Part shown: positions 34,697 to 44,352 of the stretch, piece after piece | Layout: every line of letters begins with the position of its first letter | Numbering within the stretch: the first letter of the stretch is position 1 | Assembly (NCBI GenBank): GCA_964291505.2 | Contig: OZ220199.1 | Location: 868,001 to 932,000, forward strand | DNA from: Kistimonas sp964291505 | Lineage (GTDB): Bacteria > Pseudomonadota > Gammaproteobacteria > Pseudomonadales > Endozoicomonadaceae | Length of the DNA stretch: 64,000 nt | Direction of reading: 5' to 3' | Translations under genes and position numbers: made by a program | The notes under the pieces: generated by a model | What the model saw: only the letters and a program-made list of their open reading frames with translations | The model's database searches: none | Told to the model about the DNA's origin: nothing

Positions 34697-37033
34697 ATGG
34701 AGAGCATCTTTCAGCGCATCGCTGCAGAGTTGAATGTACGACCACAACAAGTCACCGCCACGGTCAATCTGCTGGATGAAGGGGCCACGGTTCCATTTAT
34801 CGCCCGTTACCGGAAGGAAGTCACCGGCGCCCTGGACGATACCCAGCTGCGAACCCTCGAAGAGCGTCTCCGTTACCTGCGAGAAATGGAAGAGCGCCGT
34901 GAGACCATCCTCAACAGTATCCGTGAACAGGAAAAGCTGACCCCGGAACTGGAAAAGGCCATCACAGAAGCGGATACCAAAACCCGGCTGGAAGACCTCT
35001 ACCTGCCCTACAAGCCGAAGCGCCGCACCAAGGCACAGATTGCCCGTGAAGCCGGTCTGGAGCCACTGGCCGAAAGCCTGCTGGCCGATCCGACGCTGGA
35101 CCCGGAACAGGAAGCGGCCAAATTCATCAATGCTGAACAGGACGTTGCTGACACCAAGGCAGCACTGGACGGCGCCAAGTACATCCTCATGGAGAAATTC
35201 AGTGAGGAAGCAGAATTGCTGGGCTCTCTGCGTGACTTCCTATGGGAAGAAGGCCGCATGAGCAGCCGCGCCGTCGCTGGCACGGAACAGGAAGGCGCCA
35301 AATTCCGCGATTATTTTGAGCACGACGAGCCTATCAGTAAGGTACCGTCTCACCGGGCGCTCGCGATTTTCCGTGGCCGCAATGAAGGCTTCCTGCAAGC
35401 CGCTATCACAGTAGAAGGTGCAGAAGACCGTACCCAGGCGCATCCCTGTGAAAGCATGGTGGCCAGCTTCTGGTCAATCAAAAACGAAGGTCGCTCAGCC
35501 GACAAATGGCTGGGTGAAGTCGTACGCTGGACCTGGCGGGTCAAACTATTGCCTCATCTGGAAGCCGAACTAATGACTCGGGTTCGAGAAGCGGCGGAAG
35601 AGGAAGCTATCAAGGTTTTCTCCAAGAACATGCACGATCTTCTGCTGGCAGCGCCAGCTGGCCCAAGAGCCACACTGGGACTGGATCCGGGTCTACGTAC
35701 GGGGGTCAAAGTCGCCGTGGTTGACGCTACCGGTAAACTGGTGGATCACACCACCATTTTCCCCCATGTCCCCCAGAACCGCTGGAATGAGTCCCTGGCC
35801 GCTATCGCCAAGCTGGTGCTGAAGCACAACGTTGAGTTGATTGCCATTGGTAATGGCACCGCCTCCCGTGAAACCGACCGCTTCGCGGCTGAGCTGATCA
35901 AGCAGTTCCCCAAGCTGAACCTCTCCAAGGTTGTCGTCAGCGAAGCAGGCGCATCGGTTTACTCCGCCTCTGAAACTGCGGCAAAAGAATTCCCGGATTT
36001 GGATGTCACCTTCCGTGGCGCTGTATCTATCGCCCGTCGCCTGCAGGATCCACTGGCGGAACTGGTCAAGATTGAGCCCAAGTCCATTGGTGTTGGCCAG
36101 TATCAACACGATGTCAGCCAGACACTGCTGGCACGTTCCCTGGATGGCGTGGTGGAAGACTGTGTAAACGCGGTTGGCGTGGATATCAACATGGCATCCG
36201 GCGCGCTACTGGCTCGGGTTGCTGGTTTGAACCTGACCATTGCCAACAATATCGTTGAATATCGCAACCAGAACGGCGCATTTACCAGCCGTAATCAGCT
36301 GAAATCTGTACCTCGCCTGGGTGACAAAACTTTCGAACAGTGTGCGGGCTTCCTGCGCATTATGAGTGGTGAGAATCCGTTGGATTCTTCCGCGGTGCAT
36401 CCCGAAGCCTATCCCGTGGTACAGGCGATCGCCGCACGCTTTGAGCGTGATCTGCGCAGCCTGATCGGTGACACCGCGTTCCTGAAGTCACTGAATGCCG
36501 CTGACTACACCAGCGATGCTTTCGGTATCCCGACCGTCACCGACATCATCAGCGAATTGGATAAACCAGGCCGTGACCCACGCCCTGAGTTCAAGACGGC
36601 GGCATTCCAGGAAGGGGTTGAGGACATCAAGGATCTCAAGCTCAACATGGAACTGGAAGGTGTGGTAACCAACGTGACCAACTTTGGCGCGTTTGTGGAT
36701 ATTGGCGTCCATCAGGATGGTTTGGTGCATATCTCCGCACTTTCCAACACATTCGTGAAAGATCCACGGGAAGTGGTTAAAGCGGGTGATGTGGTTCGGG
36801 TCAAGGTAATGGAAGTTGACGTCCCCCGTCGCCGGATCGGCCTGTCCATGCGGATGTCAGATACTGCCGAGGGGCAATCTGAAAACCGTCAGCAACAGCG
36901 GGCAGAACGGAGCAAGCCTCACACAGCACGTCCATCCAACCAGGCCAAGCGTCCGCAGGGACAAAAGCAGAAAGCGGATAACGGCGGCACCTTCGCCGAC
37001 TTGTTCGCCAACGCCAAGAAACTGCGTCGTTGA
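34697..37033 (+). CDS. tex: Transcription accessory protein Tex
   Basis: 778 residues from the ATG at 34697, close to the 773 of E. coli. The frame is open upstream to 34628, but that part covers the promoter. The N-terminal helical domain begins ESIFQRIAAELNV. A YqgF-like nuclease fold is centred on LGLDPGLRTGVKVAVVD, helix-hairpin-helix segments follow (KSVPRLGDKTFEQCAGFLRI), and an S1 RNA-binding domain sits near residues 650-720 (GVVTNVTNFGAFVDIGVHQDG). The tail is basic. Tex binds nucleic acid and affects transcription and stress survival. Confidence 0.93.
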   Translation: MESIFQRIAAELNVRPQQVTATVNLLDEGATVPFIARYRKEVTGALDDTQLRTLEERLRYLREMEERRETILNSIREQEKLTPELEKAITEADTKTRLEDLYLPYKPKRRTKAQIAREAGLEPLAESLLADPTLDPEQEAAKFINAEQDVADTKAALDGAKYILMEKFSEEAELLGSLRDFLWEEGRMSSRAVAGTEQEGAKFRDYFEHDEPISKVPSHRALAIFRGRNEGFLQAAITVEGAEDRTQAHPCESMVASFWSIKNEGRSADKWLGEVVRWTWRVKLLPHLEAELMTRVREAAEEEAIKVFSKNMHDLLLAAPAGPRATLGLDPGLRTGVKVAVVDATGKLVDHTTIFPHVPQNRWNESLAAIAKLVLKHNVELIAIGNGTASRETDRFAAELIKQFPKLNLSKVVVSEAGASVYSASETAAKEFPDLDVTFRGAVSIARRLQDPLAELVKIEPKSIGVGQYQHDVSQTLLARSLDGVVEDCVNAVGVDINMASGALLARVAGLNLTIANNIVEYRNQNGAFTSRNQLKSVPRLGDKTFEQCAGFLRIMSGENPLDSSAVHPEAYPVVQAIAARFERDLRSLIGDTAFLKSLNAADYTSDAFGIPTVTDIISELDKPGRDPRPEFKTAAFQEGVEDIKDLKLNMELEGVVTNVTNFGAFVDIGVHQDGLVHISALSNTFVKDPREVVKAGDVVRVKVMEVDVPRRRIGLSMRMSDTAEGQSENRQQQRAERSKPHTARPSNQAKRPQGQKQKADNGGTFADLFANAKKLRR

Positions 37034-37040
37034 TCCTCAG

Positions 37041-37070
37041 GCAAAAGGGAGGGAGATCCCTCCCTTTTGC
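37041..37070. terminator. Terminator after tex
   Basis: Perfect inverted repeat with 13-bp arms GCAAAAGGGAGGG / CCCTCCCTTTTGC and a 4-nt loop. The T-run is part of the stem. Confidence 0.75.
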
Positions 37071-37195
37071 TGTCAGATTCGGTGACTTTCTGGTTAGTTT
37101 GCAGAGATGCAGAGTCCTGTCCGGAAGAGTATAGTGGCGACATTTACGGCGACTGACCACCAATAACAACGGTCGGCGTTTGCGGAATCCGGGGC

Positions 37196-37645
37196 ATGGC
37201 TGCAGATAACCAACAACAGGAAGGCGCTGACCTTTCGCCAAATAAGCAAAATCTCCATAAGGGCAGCGCCTACAGCCGTCATCTTGGCATCGATTTTCTG
37301 GACGCTGACGAAGGCTGCAGTAGACTGTCCATGGATATACAGCCGTTCCATGCCAACATGCGCGGGCATGTCCATGGCGGCGCACTGTTCTCTCTGGTCG
37401 ATGCTGGCATGGGGATTGCCCTCTACTCCCGCTTGCCCGACAATCTCGCTGCCGCAACGATCGAAAGTAAAATCAATTACCTGAAAGCCGTCACCAAGGG
37501 CCAACTGATCTGCGAATCCCGTGTTATCCATCTGGGCTCCCGCACCGCGGTGCTGGAAGCTGACGTGATGCAGGACGGTCAGCCTGTGGTCAGGGCACTG
37601 GCTACATTTGCACTGATTCCGGCCAGTGACGATCAATCTCGTTAA
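37196..37645 (+). CDS. PaaI-type hotdog thioesterase
   Basis: 149 residues with a single hotdog domain. The family motif HGGALFSLVDAGMGIA is near residue 60, followed by ESKINYLKAV. Members cleave acyl- or aryl-CoA thioesters. The start ATG follows a polar N-terminus (MAADNQQQEGADL). It ends 14 bp before gshA, so the two are probably co-transcribed. The substrate is unknown. Confidence 0.82.
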   Translation: MAADNQQQEGADLSPNKQNLHKGSAYSRHLGIDFLDADEGCSRLSMDIQPFHANMRGHVHGGALFSLVDAGMGIALYSRLPDNLAAATIESKINYLKAVTKGQLICESRVIHLGSRTAVLEADVMQDGQPVVRALATFALIPASDDQSR

Positions 37646-37659
37646 GCAAGGGTTACAGC

Positions 37660-39237
37660 TTGTCCCAGATATTTGAACGCCGCCTGCAGGCTCTGCAAAA
37701 GGCTGAACACCACCACTGTCTGCGCCAGATCCGCCATGGCATCGAAAAAGAAGGCCTGCGCGTAACGGCAGACAGCCGCCTGTCCCAAGCTCGCCATCCG
37801 GAGCGCGTTGGCGCCACTCTGACGCATCCCTATATCACGACCGATTATTCCGAAGCACTGCTGGAATTCATTACACCGGTCTATCAGGATATTGGCGCAA
37901 CACTGGCCTTTCTTGAGGAACTGCACAGTTTCACACTCAAGAAAATGGAATCTTCCGAAAGCATCTGGGGTTCCAGCATGCCGCCGGTGCTGGAAGGGGA
38001 TGAACACATTCCCGTTGCCTGGTATGGCACCTCCAATATTGGTCAGATGAAGCATGTCTACCGGCAGGGGCTGGCGCACCGCTATGGCAAGGCCATGCAG
38101 ACAATTGCCGGTATTCATTACAACTTCTCATTACCGAGCACCTTCTGGTCACTCCTGCAAACACTGGCCAATGATTCACGTGAACCGACTGACTACCAGT
38201 CCGAAGGCTATTTTGCGCTGATTCGTAACTTCCGCCGTTATTCCTGGTTATTGATGTACCTGTTTGGCGCTTCTCCGGCCATGGATCGTTGTTTCCTGGA
38301 TCAGCATCCGGATGCCAACCTCCCGCTGGAATCTGGCGGTGACAACACACGACTGATGCCCTGGGCAACCTCACTGCGGATGAGCGACCTGGGTTACACC
38401 AACAATGCCCAGTCGTCTCTGAACATCTGCTACAACAATCTGAATGATTACATTGAGAGTCTGTGGCAGGCCATTCATACGCCTTACGCTGAGTATGAAA
38501 AAATCGGCCTCAAAAAAGATGGCGAATACCTGCAGCTCAACACCAATCTGCTCCAAATTGAAAATGAGTACTACAGCCCGATTCGTCCCAAGCGTGTCAC
38601 ACGTTCCGGCGAGAAGCCCGTCGTTGCACTGCGCGAACGAGGTGTTGAATATATCGAGGTGCGCTGCCTGGATCTGAACCCCTTCCTGCCTGTGGGCATT
38701 GATGCGGTTCAGGCGCGCTTCCTGGATGTTTTCTTGGTGTATTGTGCCCTGCAGGACAGTCCAGCCATTGAAGAAGCTGAGTGCAAGGCCATTGCCCGAA
38801 ACTTCGAGAAAACCGTGAATGAAGGGCGTCGCCCCGGTTTGATGCTGGAACAACTGGGACAAAGCACCACGCTGACCGACTGGGGACAGGAACTGCTGGA
38901 TCAACTGGAACCTGTTGCCGCACTAATGGACAGCATTCACGGCACCGGTGACTTTTCCATGAGTATTCGCCAGCAGCGTCGCAAGCTCAATAACAGCGAA
39001 CGTACGCCATCGGCTCAAGTGCTGAACACACTGTCAAAACATAACCATAGCTTCATTGAGATGTCGCAGGAGCTGGCCGAGATCCAGTCTGATTACTTCA
39101 GACAGATCCCGCTGAGTCAGTCCCGGATGGAATATTTCTCAGAGTTGGCCCAGCAGTCTCTGCGCGACCAGCAAGCCATTGAGGCAGCGGATACGATCGA
39201 CTTTGACACGTTTCTGGCGCAATACTTCGCCGACTGA
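37660..39237 (+). CDS. gshA: Glutamate-cysteine ligase
   Basis: 525 residues, matching the E. coli-type enzyme. Marks are RHGIEKEGLRV, TDYSEALLEFITP, and GIHYNFSLP. It joins glutamate and cysteine with ATP, the first and rate-limiting step of glutathione synthesis. The start is a TTG at 37660 with AAGGG about 9 bp upstream, and no nearby ATG fits. The weak start may keep synthesis low. gshB is not in the window. Confidence 0.93.
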   Translation: MSQIFERRLQALQKAEHHHCLRQIRHGIEKEGLRVTADSRLSQARHPERVGATLTHPYITTDYSEALLEFITPVYQDIGATLAFLEELHSFTLKKMESSESIWGSSMPPVLEGDEHIPVAWYGTSNIGQMKHVYRQGLAHRYGKAMQTIAGIHYNFSLPSTFWSLLQTLANDSREPTDYQSEGYFALIRNFRRYSWLLMYLFGASPAMDRCFLDQHPDANLPLESGGDNTRLMPWATSLRMSDLGYTNNAQSSLNICYNNLNDYIESLWQAIHTPYAEYEKIGLKKDGEYLQLNTNLLQIENEYYSPIRPKRVTRSGEKPVVALRERGVEYIEVRCLDLNPFLPVGIDAVQARFLDVFLVYCALQDSPAIEEAECKAIARNFEKTVNEGRRPGLMLEQLGQSTTLTDWGQELLDQLEPVAALMDSIHGTGDFSMSIRQQRRKLNNSERTPSAQVLNTLSKHNHSFIEMSQELAEIQSDYFRQIPLSQSRMEYFSELAQQSLRDQQAIEAADTIDFDTFLAQYFAD

Positions 39238-39306
39238 ACAAGACTGGCGACGATTCGACTAAGCGTTCGTCGCCCAATAACAAAACAAGGATATAACGAG
39301 GCTTCC

Positions 39307-39810
39307 ATGCTGATTCCCAAGTCACGCCATCTGCATATACTGGCTTTCCTTGCTGTGATCGGACTGCTGGCAACGGCCATGTTCTTTGAGCATGTCATGA
39401 TGCTGGAACCCTGCCCGCTGTGTATTACCCAGCGCGTTGCCTTCCTGATCCTCGGCCTGATCTCACTGGTTGCCGCTATTCATAACCCTCCGGGGCGTGG
39501 CTTGCGTGTCTATGGTGGTTTGATACTGACCTTTGCCATTGTTGGCGCAGGTCTGGCCATCCGGCAACTATACTTGCAGGGGCTTCCACCGGAAGAAGCG
39601 CCAGCCTGTATGCCGGGAATCGGATACCTTGCCGATGTCCTTCCCATGAATGAACTGATCAGAGTCATGTTCAGTGGTACCGGCGACTGCGCTGAAGTTC
39701 AGTGGCGTTTCCTTGGTCTGTCGATCCCGGGCTGGACCCTCGTTGCCTTTATCGGCTATGGCCTGTTCGGTGTGCTGGAAATGTTCCGTAAGCGGGATAT
39801 CGTGCGGTAA
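39307..39810 (+). CDS. dsbB: Disulphide bond formation protein DsbB
   Basis: 167 residues with four membrane helices. The first redox pair is in EPCPLC (Cys36, Cys39) and the second is Cys101 (PACMPG) and Cys128 (GDCAE). It reoxidises DsbA by passing electrons to quinone. The stop codon abuts the start of the lrgA-like gene, so the two are one transcription unit. In Pseudomonas a dsbB-type gene lies beside algQ; here it is placed elsewhere. Confidence 0.93.
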   Translation: MLIPKSRHLHILAFLAVIGLLATAMFFEHVMMLEPCPLCITQRVAFLILGLISLVAAIHNPPGRGLRVYGGLILTFAIVGAGLAIRQLYLQGLPPEEAPACMPGIGYLADVLPMNELIRVMFSGTGDCAEVQWRFLGLSIPGWTLVAFIGYGLFGVLEMFRKRDIVR

Positions 39811-40194
39811 ATGATCAAAGGGCTATTTATCCTGTTTCTGTTCCAGAGTCTGGGTGAAGCCATTCACCGCTTCGCCCATGTGCCCGTGCCTGGTGCGGTG
39901 ATTGGGATGATGCTGTTATTTCTCTCTTTGCCCTTCTTTGGCGCTCTGTCGGATGATCTGGCAAATGCCAGCAGTCATTTAATACGGCATATGTCGCTGC
40001 TGTTTGTCCCGGCAGCGACCGGTTTCATCTTTTACCTGCTCCACAGCCAAAATCAGACCATTCCCATTCTGGCCGTTGTTTCTCTGGGTACCGTGATTGT
40101 GATTGTGGTCACTGCGCTGGTGATGAAAAACCTTGTGCGCGGCAGCTATAAGCCAGATAACGGTACCTCAAAGGTCTCTGAACATGACCATTGA
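39811..40194 (+). CDS. LrgA/CidA-family holin-like membrane protein
   Basis: 127 residues with four hydrophobic helices. The family segment VPVPGAVIGMMLLFL is near residue 25. It begins directly after the dsbB stop codon (no gap) and overlaps its LrgB partner by 11 bp. LrgA-type proteins are small holin-like membrane proteins tied to murein hydrolase control and, in some bacteria, to pyruvate or glycolate transport together with LrgB. It corresponds to E. coli YohJ. Confidence 0.85.
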   Translation: MIKGLFILFLFQSLGEAIHRFAHVPVPGAVIGMMLLFLSLPFFGALSDDLANASSHLIRHMSLLFVPAATGFIFYLLHSQNQTIPILAVVSLGTVIVIVVTALVMKNLVRGSYKPDNGTSKVSEHDH

Positions 40195-40900
40195 TACCGA
40201 TGCCATCCGGGCTTTCATCTGCACCCCGCTCTTTGGTTTGACCCTGACGCTGGGCTTTTTCCAGCTGAGTGCCTGGCTGTTTCGCAAGTCCGGTGAATTT
40301 CCCCTTCTTCATCCGGTCTTAACTGCCGCCATACCGATTGCCGGGGTGATTTATTATTTGCCGATGGATTATCGCGAGTATGCGGACAGCACCGAGCTGC
40401 TTACGATTCTTCTGGGCACGGCAACAGTTGCTCTGGCGGTGCCGCTTTACCATCAACTTCCCACGATTCGCTCGGAAGCCCCAGCCGTTATTGTCACTCT
40501 ATTGATTGGCGCCATGGTTGCACCACTTTCTGCCATTGTCATTGCATGGCTGACAGGGGGGAATATGGAAACCCTGCTGTCTGTTGCTCCGAAATCGGTC
40601 ACAACTCCCATTGCCATGGCCGTATCGGAAAGCATGGGCGGACTCATTTCTGTGACAGCTGGCACGGTGATCAGCGTCGGCGTGTTTGGCGCCGTAGTGA
40701 CAGTGCCACTGATGAGGATCATGCGGATCGAAAATCAGGCTGTACTGGGTTTTACACTAGGGTTATCAGCGCACGGTGTGGGCACAGCGAAAGCCTTTGA
40801 GTGCAGTACAACCGCAGGTGCTTTTGCCAGCCTCGGTCTGGCACTCACCGGCGCACTGACAGCTATTGCCATGCCACTGATTTACCATCTGCTTTTTTGA
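40184..40900 (+). CDS. LrgB/CidB-family membrane protein
   Basis: 238 residues from the ATG at 40184; the open frame extends back to 40133 inside lrgA. Several helices and the family motifs SVAPKSVTTPIAMAVSESMGG and SAHGVGTAKAFE are present. It is the partner of the LrgA-like protein and corresponds to E. coli YohK. Function in Gram-negative bacteria is still poorly settled. Confidence 0.88.
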   Translation: MTIDTDAIRAFICTPLFGLTLTLGFFQLSAWLFRKSGEFPLLHPVLTAAIPIAGVIYYLPMDYREYADSTELLTILLGTATVALAVPLYHQLPTIRSEAPAVIVTLLIGAMVAPLSAIVIAWLTGGNMETLLSVAPKSVTTPIAMAVSESMGGLISVTAGTVISVGVFGAVVTVPLMRIMRIENQAVLGFTLGLSAHGVGTAKAFECSTTAGAFASLGLALTGALTAIAMPLIYHLLF

Positions 40901-40963
40901 CCATCCGTCGTCGTTTTCAATACCATCATAATTATTCTTTCGATAATCAGGTTTTATTGTTTT

Positions 40964-41806
40964 ATGAAATTTGTTGGCGCCCACGTCAGCGCAGCCGGTG
41001 GTGTGGAAAATGCACCGGTCAACGCCCACAACATCGGAGCGACCGCCTTCGCCCTCTTCACTAAAAACCAACGACAGTGGAAGGCTAAACCGCTGACCGA
41101 AAAAAGTATCCAGCTATTTCGGGAACGCTGTGATCGTTATGGTTTCTCGCCAGCGCAAATCCTTCCTCACGACAGCTACCTGATCAACCTTGGTCATCCG
41201 GAGCAAGAGGCTTTGCAAAAATCGCGAGCGGCGTTTATTGATGAGATGGAACGCTGTATGCAACTCGGTCTGGATCGTCTCAATTTCCATCCTGGTAGCC
41301 ATTTACGCACGATCAGTATCACTGAGTGTCTGCAACGCATTGCTGAATCCATCAACATTGCGCTGGATAAAACCGAAGGCATCATTGCCGTGATTGAGAA
41401 CACGGCAGGTCAGGGCAGCAACCTTGGCTGGCAATTTGAAGAACTTGCCGCGATTATCGATCACGTCGAAGACAAAAGCCGTGTAGGTGTCTGCCTGGAT
41501 ACCTGTCATACCTTTGCTGCTGGCTACGACCTGAGAACAGAAGATGCCTGTAGAAAAACCTTTCAGCTATTTGCTGATACGGTCGGCTTCAAGTATCTCA
41601 AGGGCATGCACCTGAATGATTCAAAAGGAGAACTTGGTTCCCGCAAAGACCGCCATCATAGTCTCGGGCAAGGGGAAATTGGCTGGAATGTCTTCCAATT
41701 TATCATGCAGGATGAGCGCTTCAACAATATTCCTCTAGTACTGGAAACCATTGATGAAACTATCTGGCCAGAGGAAATCGCTGCGTTAAAAATGCTGGAA
41801 AAATAA
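40964..41806 (+). CDS. nfo: Endonuclease IV
   Basis: 280 residues. The start MKFVGAHVSAAGGVENAP and the zinc-ligand segments LNFHPGSH, VIENTAGQGSNLG, VCLDTCHTFAAGYD and LVLETIDE fit an AP endonuclease with a TIM barrel and three metal ions. It cuts DNA 5' to abasic sites and repairs blocked 3' ends. The ATG has no strong ribosome binding site (GGTTTTATTGTTTT). It is not obviously in an operon. Confidence 0.95.
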   Translation: MKFVGAHVSAAGGVENAPVNAHNIGATAFALFTKNQRQWKAKPLTEKSIQLFRERCDRYGFSPAQILPHDSYLINLGHPEQEALQKSRAAFIDEMERCMQLGLDRLNFHPGSHLRTISITECLQRIAESINIALDKTEGIIAVIENTAGQGSNLGWQFEELAAIIDHVEDKSRVGVCLDTCHTFAAGYDLRTEDACRKTFQLFADTVGFKYLKGMHLNDSKGELGSRKDRHHSLGQGEIGWNVFQFIMQDERFNNIPLVLETIDETIWPEEIAALKMLEK

Positions 41807-41856
41807 GAGCTTTAACAGTCTACCAAAGCAACTCTAATTACGTGGCGTTCTTTATA

Positions 41857-41897
41857 GCAATACTGTTTCCATAGCAGCAATATGAAAACAGTATTGC
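41857..41897. repeat. 12-bp inverted repeat downstream of nfo
   Basis: GCAATACTGTTT (41857-41868) and AAACAGTATTGC (41886-41897) are perfect complements with a 17-nt spacer. The arms are AT-rich and no T-run follows, so it is not a classical terminator. It could be an operator or an mRNA 3' structure. Confidence 0.4.
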
Positions 41898-41992
41898 CAC
41901 ATCACACACTCATAAATAGAGGCTGATTATTAGTGAGTATTTTGATTTGACAGGTGTCAAGGCATCGCTTGAAGAAGAGAATGGTCAGGCTT

Positions 41993-42244
41993 TTATCTAC
42001 GTGTACGTAAACATTCTATCGCTTTTGATAAGGGGTATTGCTCAAGTGCAAGTTCCGTTATTGCCAGTAAATGACTCAGAAACGTGCTTTCGATATGCGA
42101 CGAGGAAAAACGAATACATTCTGTTGCTATGTAATCTTCAACGGATGCATCATGTGAGAGCGAATAAAAAAACGCTTTTAACGCCTCTTCTTCGACATTG
42201 AGAGACGAAATAATCTTTGCGCAGGGCAGGCTTACCGAACCCAT
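41993..42244 (-). CDS. Unrecognised 83-residue small protein
   Basis: The ATG at 42244 has GGGAGA about 8 bp upstream. The product starts MGSVSLPCAKIISSLNVEEE and has alternating acidic and hydrophobic stretches (ALKAFFYSLSHDASVEDY, FLSHLLAITELALEQYP), as expected of a small helical protein. No family is recognised. It sits alone in an AT-rich stretch between nfo and the zapB-like gene. The overlapping plus-strand frame (41947-42201) has no ribosome binding site. Confidence 0.5.
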   Translation of the reverse strand: MGSVSLPCAKIISSLNVEEEALKAFFYSLSHDASVEDYIATECIRFSSSHIESTFLSHLLAITELALEQYPLSKAIECLRTRR

Positions 42245-42734
42245 TGACCATTCTCCCTAATACCCAAGATGCTCAGCTTCACTCGCTTTCATCCTCCCAC
42301 CCTTTCAAGAAACTATGAAGCTGCGTCTAGAACACAATGCGATTTAATCCTCTTAAAGTCATGACATCGCTTTTTTGAATCAGACTTTATTCACTGACTC
42401 ACTACGATGTCATTAAAAACCAGTATAGCAATAGTCTTTCTAACCGTTATTGAACGTTCAAATATAAACGCCCGCGGCAGCTTACTATCCGTAAAGACTA
42501 TGTGAAGATTTCATCATTCCCGTTACCCTCGCGGACGAAAGCATGCAAATAAACGGCAATTTGTAGGTGTTTCAATGCAACATTCGCTTTCTGGGCGTTG
42601 GTACCGCTATGCGTTCACTCTATAATAGAGGCCAAACAGCCATGAAAGGCGACCGTTCCCAAGCTGCCAGACAGCGAAGATCGTGTTTCCAATAACAGTC
42701 ATGGACAATTGCCTCCGCCACGTGAGATGAAGCT
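42245..42734. other. Intergenic region before the zapB-like gene
   Basis: 490 bp without a convincing gene. It contains the 12-bp palindrome TTGAACGTTCAA (near 42450) of unknown meaning and the promoter at 42598-42626. A minus-strand frame (42620-42979) is the antisense of the zapB-like gene. Confidence 0.45.
42598..42626 (+). promoter_or_regulatory. Promoter of the zapB-like gene
   Basis: TTGGTA (42598-42603), 17-bp spacer, perfect TATAAT (42621-42626). Predicted leader of about 100 nt. Confidence 0.6.
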
Positions 42735-42947
42735 ATGTCTATTGAAAGCCTCGGCCAACTCGAAAGCAAAATCCAGAACGCCATCGACACCATTGCCCTA
42801 CACAAGATGGAAGTCGAGGAACTGAGAGAAGCCAAAACCCGTCTGGAAGAAGAAAACGCCCAGTTGAAGCAGGAACTGCAGGCATGGACCGAGCGGGTCA
42901 GCAGTCTGATTGGCAAACTCGACAGCCTGGCCGAAGAAGCACTCTGA
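42735..42947 (+). CDS. zapB: ZapB-like cell division coiled-coil protein
   Basis: 70 residues, nearly all coiled coil. The start MSIESLGQLESKIQNAIDTIALHKMEVEEL aligns well with E. coli ZapB (about 81 residues) and carries the same leucine/isoleucine heptads. ZapB polymerises at midcell and, through ZapA, aids Z-ring assembly. The gene has its own promoter and terminator. Short coiled coils align easily by chance, so the assignment rests mainly on the AIDTI/EVEEL match and the length. Confidence 0.75.
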   Translation: MSIESLGQLESKIQNAIDTIALHKMEVEELREAKTRLEEENAQLKQELQAWTERVSSLIGKLDSLAEEAL

Positions 42948-42967
42948 GAGACTGCTTCCATGCCCAT

Positions 42968-42997
42968 AAAAAATGCCACCTTTCGGTGGCATTTTTT
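42968..42997. terminator. Terminator after the zapB-like gene
   Basis: Stem AAAATGCCACC / GGTGGCATTTT with loop TTTC, and TTTTTT on the plus strand. A-run upstream lets it also serve the convergent brnQ gene. Confidence 0.9.
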
Positions 42998-43020
42998 ATA
43001 TCGCTTTCAAGGTATGTCTA

Positions 43021-44352
43021 TTAAGCAAGGCTCTCCTGTCGCACAAAAGAACCACTCTTCAACATACCAATCACAAAGCCAGCAACACCTGGTGCCATCC
43101 AGCCCAGACCACTGCTTTGCAGCGGAAGGTGTGAATAGACATCGACCAGCGGCTGAACAAATGACAGTCCGGCGGCACTCAGTCCATCAACAATGCTGAT
43201 CGCCAGTACCGGTAACAGGGTAAAGGCAAACACAACACCCGCCTGAGAAAACCGCTCACGGAACATGCAAAGAAGAATCAATGCAATAGCAATCGGGTAA
43301 ATAACCAGCAACGCGGGAATGGTAACTGCCAACAGCTCAGTCAGTCCCATATTGGCAATCAGGGCACTGACAACCGTGCAGAGCACCACATAACCCCGGT
43401 AACCCATCACAGGCAGAACTTCAGCAAAATACTCACCACACGCCGTCATCAGTCCAACAGAGGTTGTGAGACATGCCAGACCAATAGTCAGCGCCAGAAT
43501 AACCATCCCCCAGTCACCAAAAACGGCGGTGATATAGAGGTTCAGAATCCGCGCACCGTTTTCGGCACCGCCGGCAATGGCGTAACTGGTCGCACCCAGG
43601 TAAGAGAGCACGATATAAACGGCTGAGAGACCCACTGCAGCAATGACGGCTGCACTAATGGTATAGCGCGTCAGATCCGCTCGGTCTTCCACGCCTCGCT
43701 GACGCAAGGCTGTGATGATGACGATACCAAAGGCCAGTGAAGCCAGAGTATCCATCGTCTGATAACCCTGCTTGAAGCCATAAATGAACGCAGGCTCTTC
43801 CAAGTGCATTCCGGCTTCTGCAACCACGCCCTGCGGCGTTATAAAAACACCAATAGCAATGGCAACCAGAACCAACACCAACAGCGGCGTAATCAACTTA
43901 CCCACGGTTTCAATTAGCTTACCGGGGAAAAGTGCCAACACCAGTGTCAGCAGGAAGAATCCAATACTGTACACGGCAAGTGCACCGGAGCTGCCTTCAC
44001 CCACGAATGGCAACACACCCATCTCATAGGAAACAACTGCGGTACGAGGTGCGGCAAATAGCGGGCCAATAGCCAAATACAGAACAATGCCTGTCAGCAT
44101 GGCTGCCCACTTTGGAAGATCCTGGGTAAAACGATCAAGACCACCGCCCAGTTTGGCTGCGACCATCAATCCCAACAGAGGCAATCCAACACCGGTCAAC
44201 AGAAATCCCGCCGCCGCAGGGACGACAGCTTCACCAGCCAATTGACCAAGAAAGGGAGGAAAAATCAGGTTACCCGCGCCCAAAAACAGCGCAAAAGTCA
44301 TCAGGCCAACGGCCACTACATCGGTAGATTTCAAACGAATAGACAAAGACAT
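43021..44352 (-). CDS. brnQ: Branched-chain amino acid:cation symporter BrnQ
   Basis: 443 residues from the ATG at 44352 (MSLSIRLKSTD). The frame extends to 44382, but that part has no matching family sequence. About 12 helices are seen. Family marks are FALFLGAGNLIFPPFLG near the N-terminus and FGIVIITALRQRGV in the middle. It imports leucine, isoleucine and valine with Na+ or H+. AAAAGGGG lies just upstream of the start. Confidence 0.92.
   Translation of the reverse strand: MSLSIRLKSTDVVAVGLMTFALFLGAGNLIFPPFLGQLAGEAVVPAAAGFLLTGVGLPLLGLMVAAKLGGGLDRFTQDLPKWAAMLTGIVLYLAIGPLFAAPRTAVVSYEMGVLPFVGEGSSGALAVYSIGFFLLTLVLALFPGKLIETVGKLITPLLVLVLVAIAIGVFITPQGVVAEAGMHLEEPAFIYGFKQGYQTMDTLASLAFGIVIITALRQRGVEDRADLTRYTISAAVIAAVGLSAVYIVLSYLGATSYAIAGGAENGARILNLYITAVFGDWGMVILALTIGLACLTTSVGLMTACGEYFAEVLPVMGYRGYVVLCTVVSALIANMGLTELLAVTIPALLVIYPIAIALILLCMFRERFSQAGVVFAFTLLPVLAISIVDGLSAAGLSFVQPLVDVYSHLPLQSSGLGWMAPGVAGFVIGMLKSGSFVRQESLA

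Noticed and set aside
42449..42460. TTGAACGTTCAA palindrome as an SOS box
   Set aside because: The gammaproteobacterial LexA box is CTGT-N8-ACAG; this palindrome fits only the core of the Gram-positive type and lies near no SOS gene.
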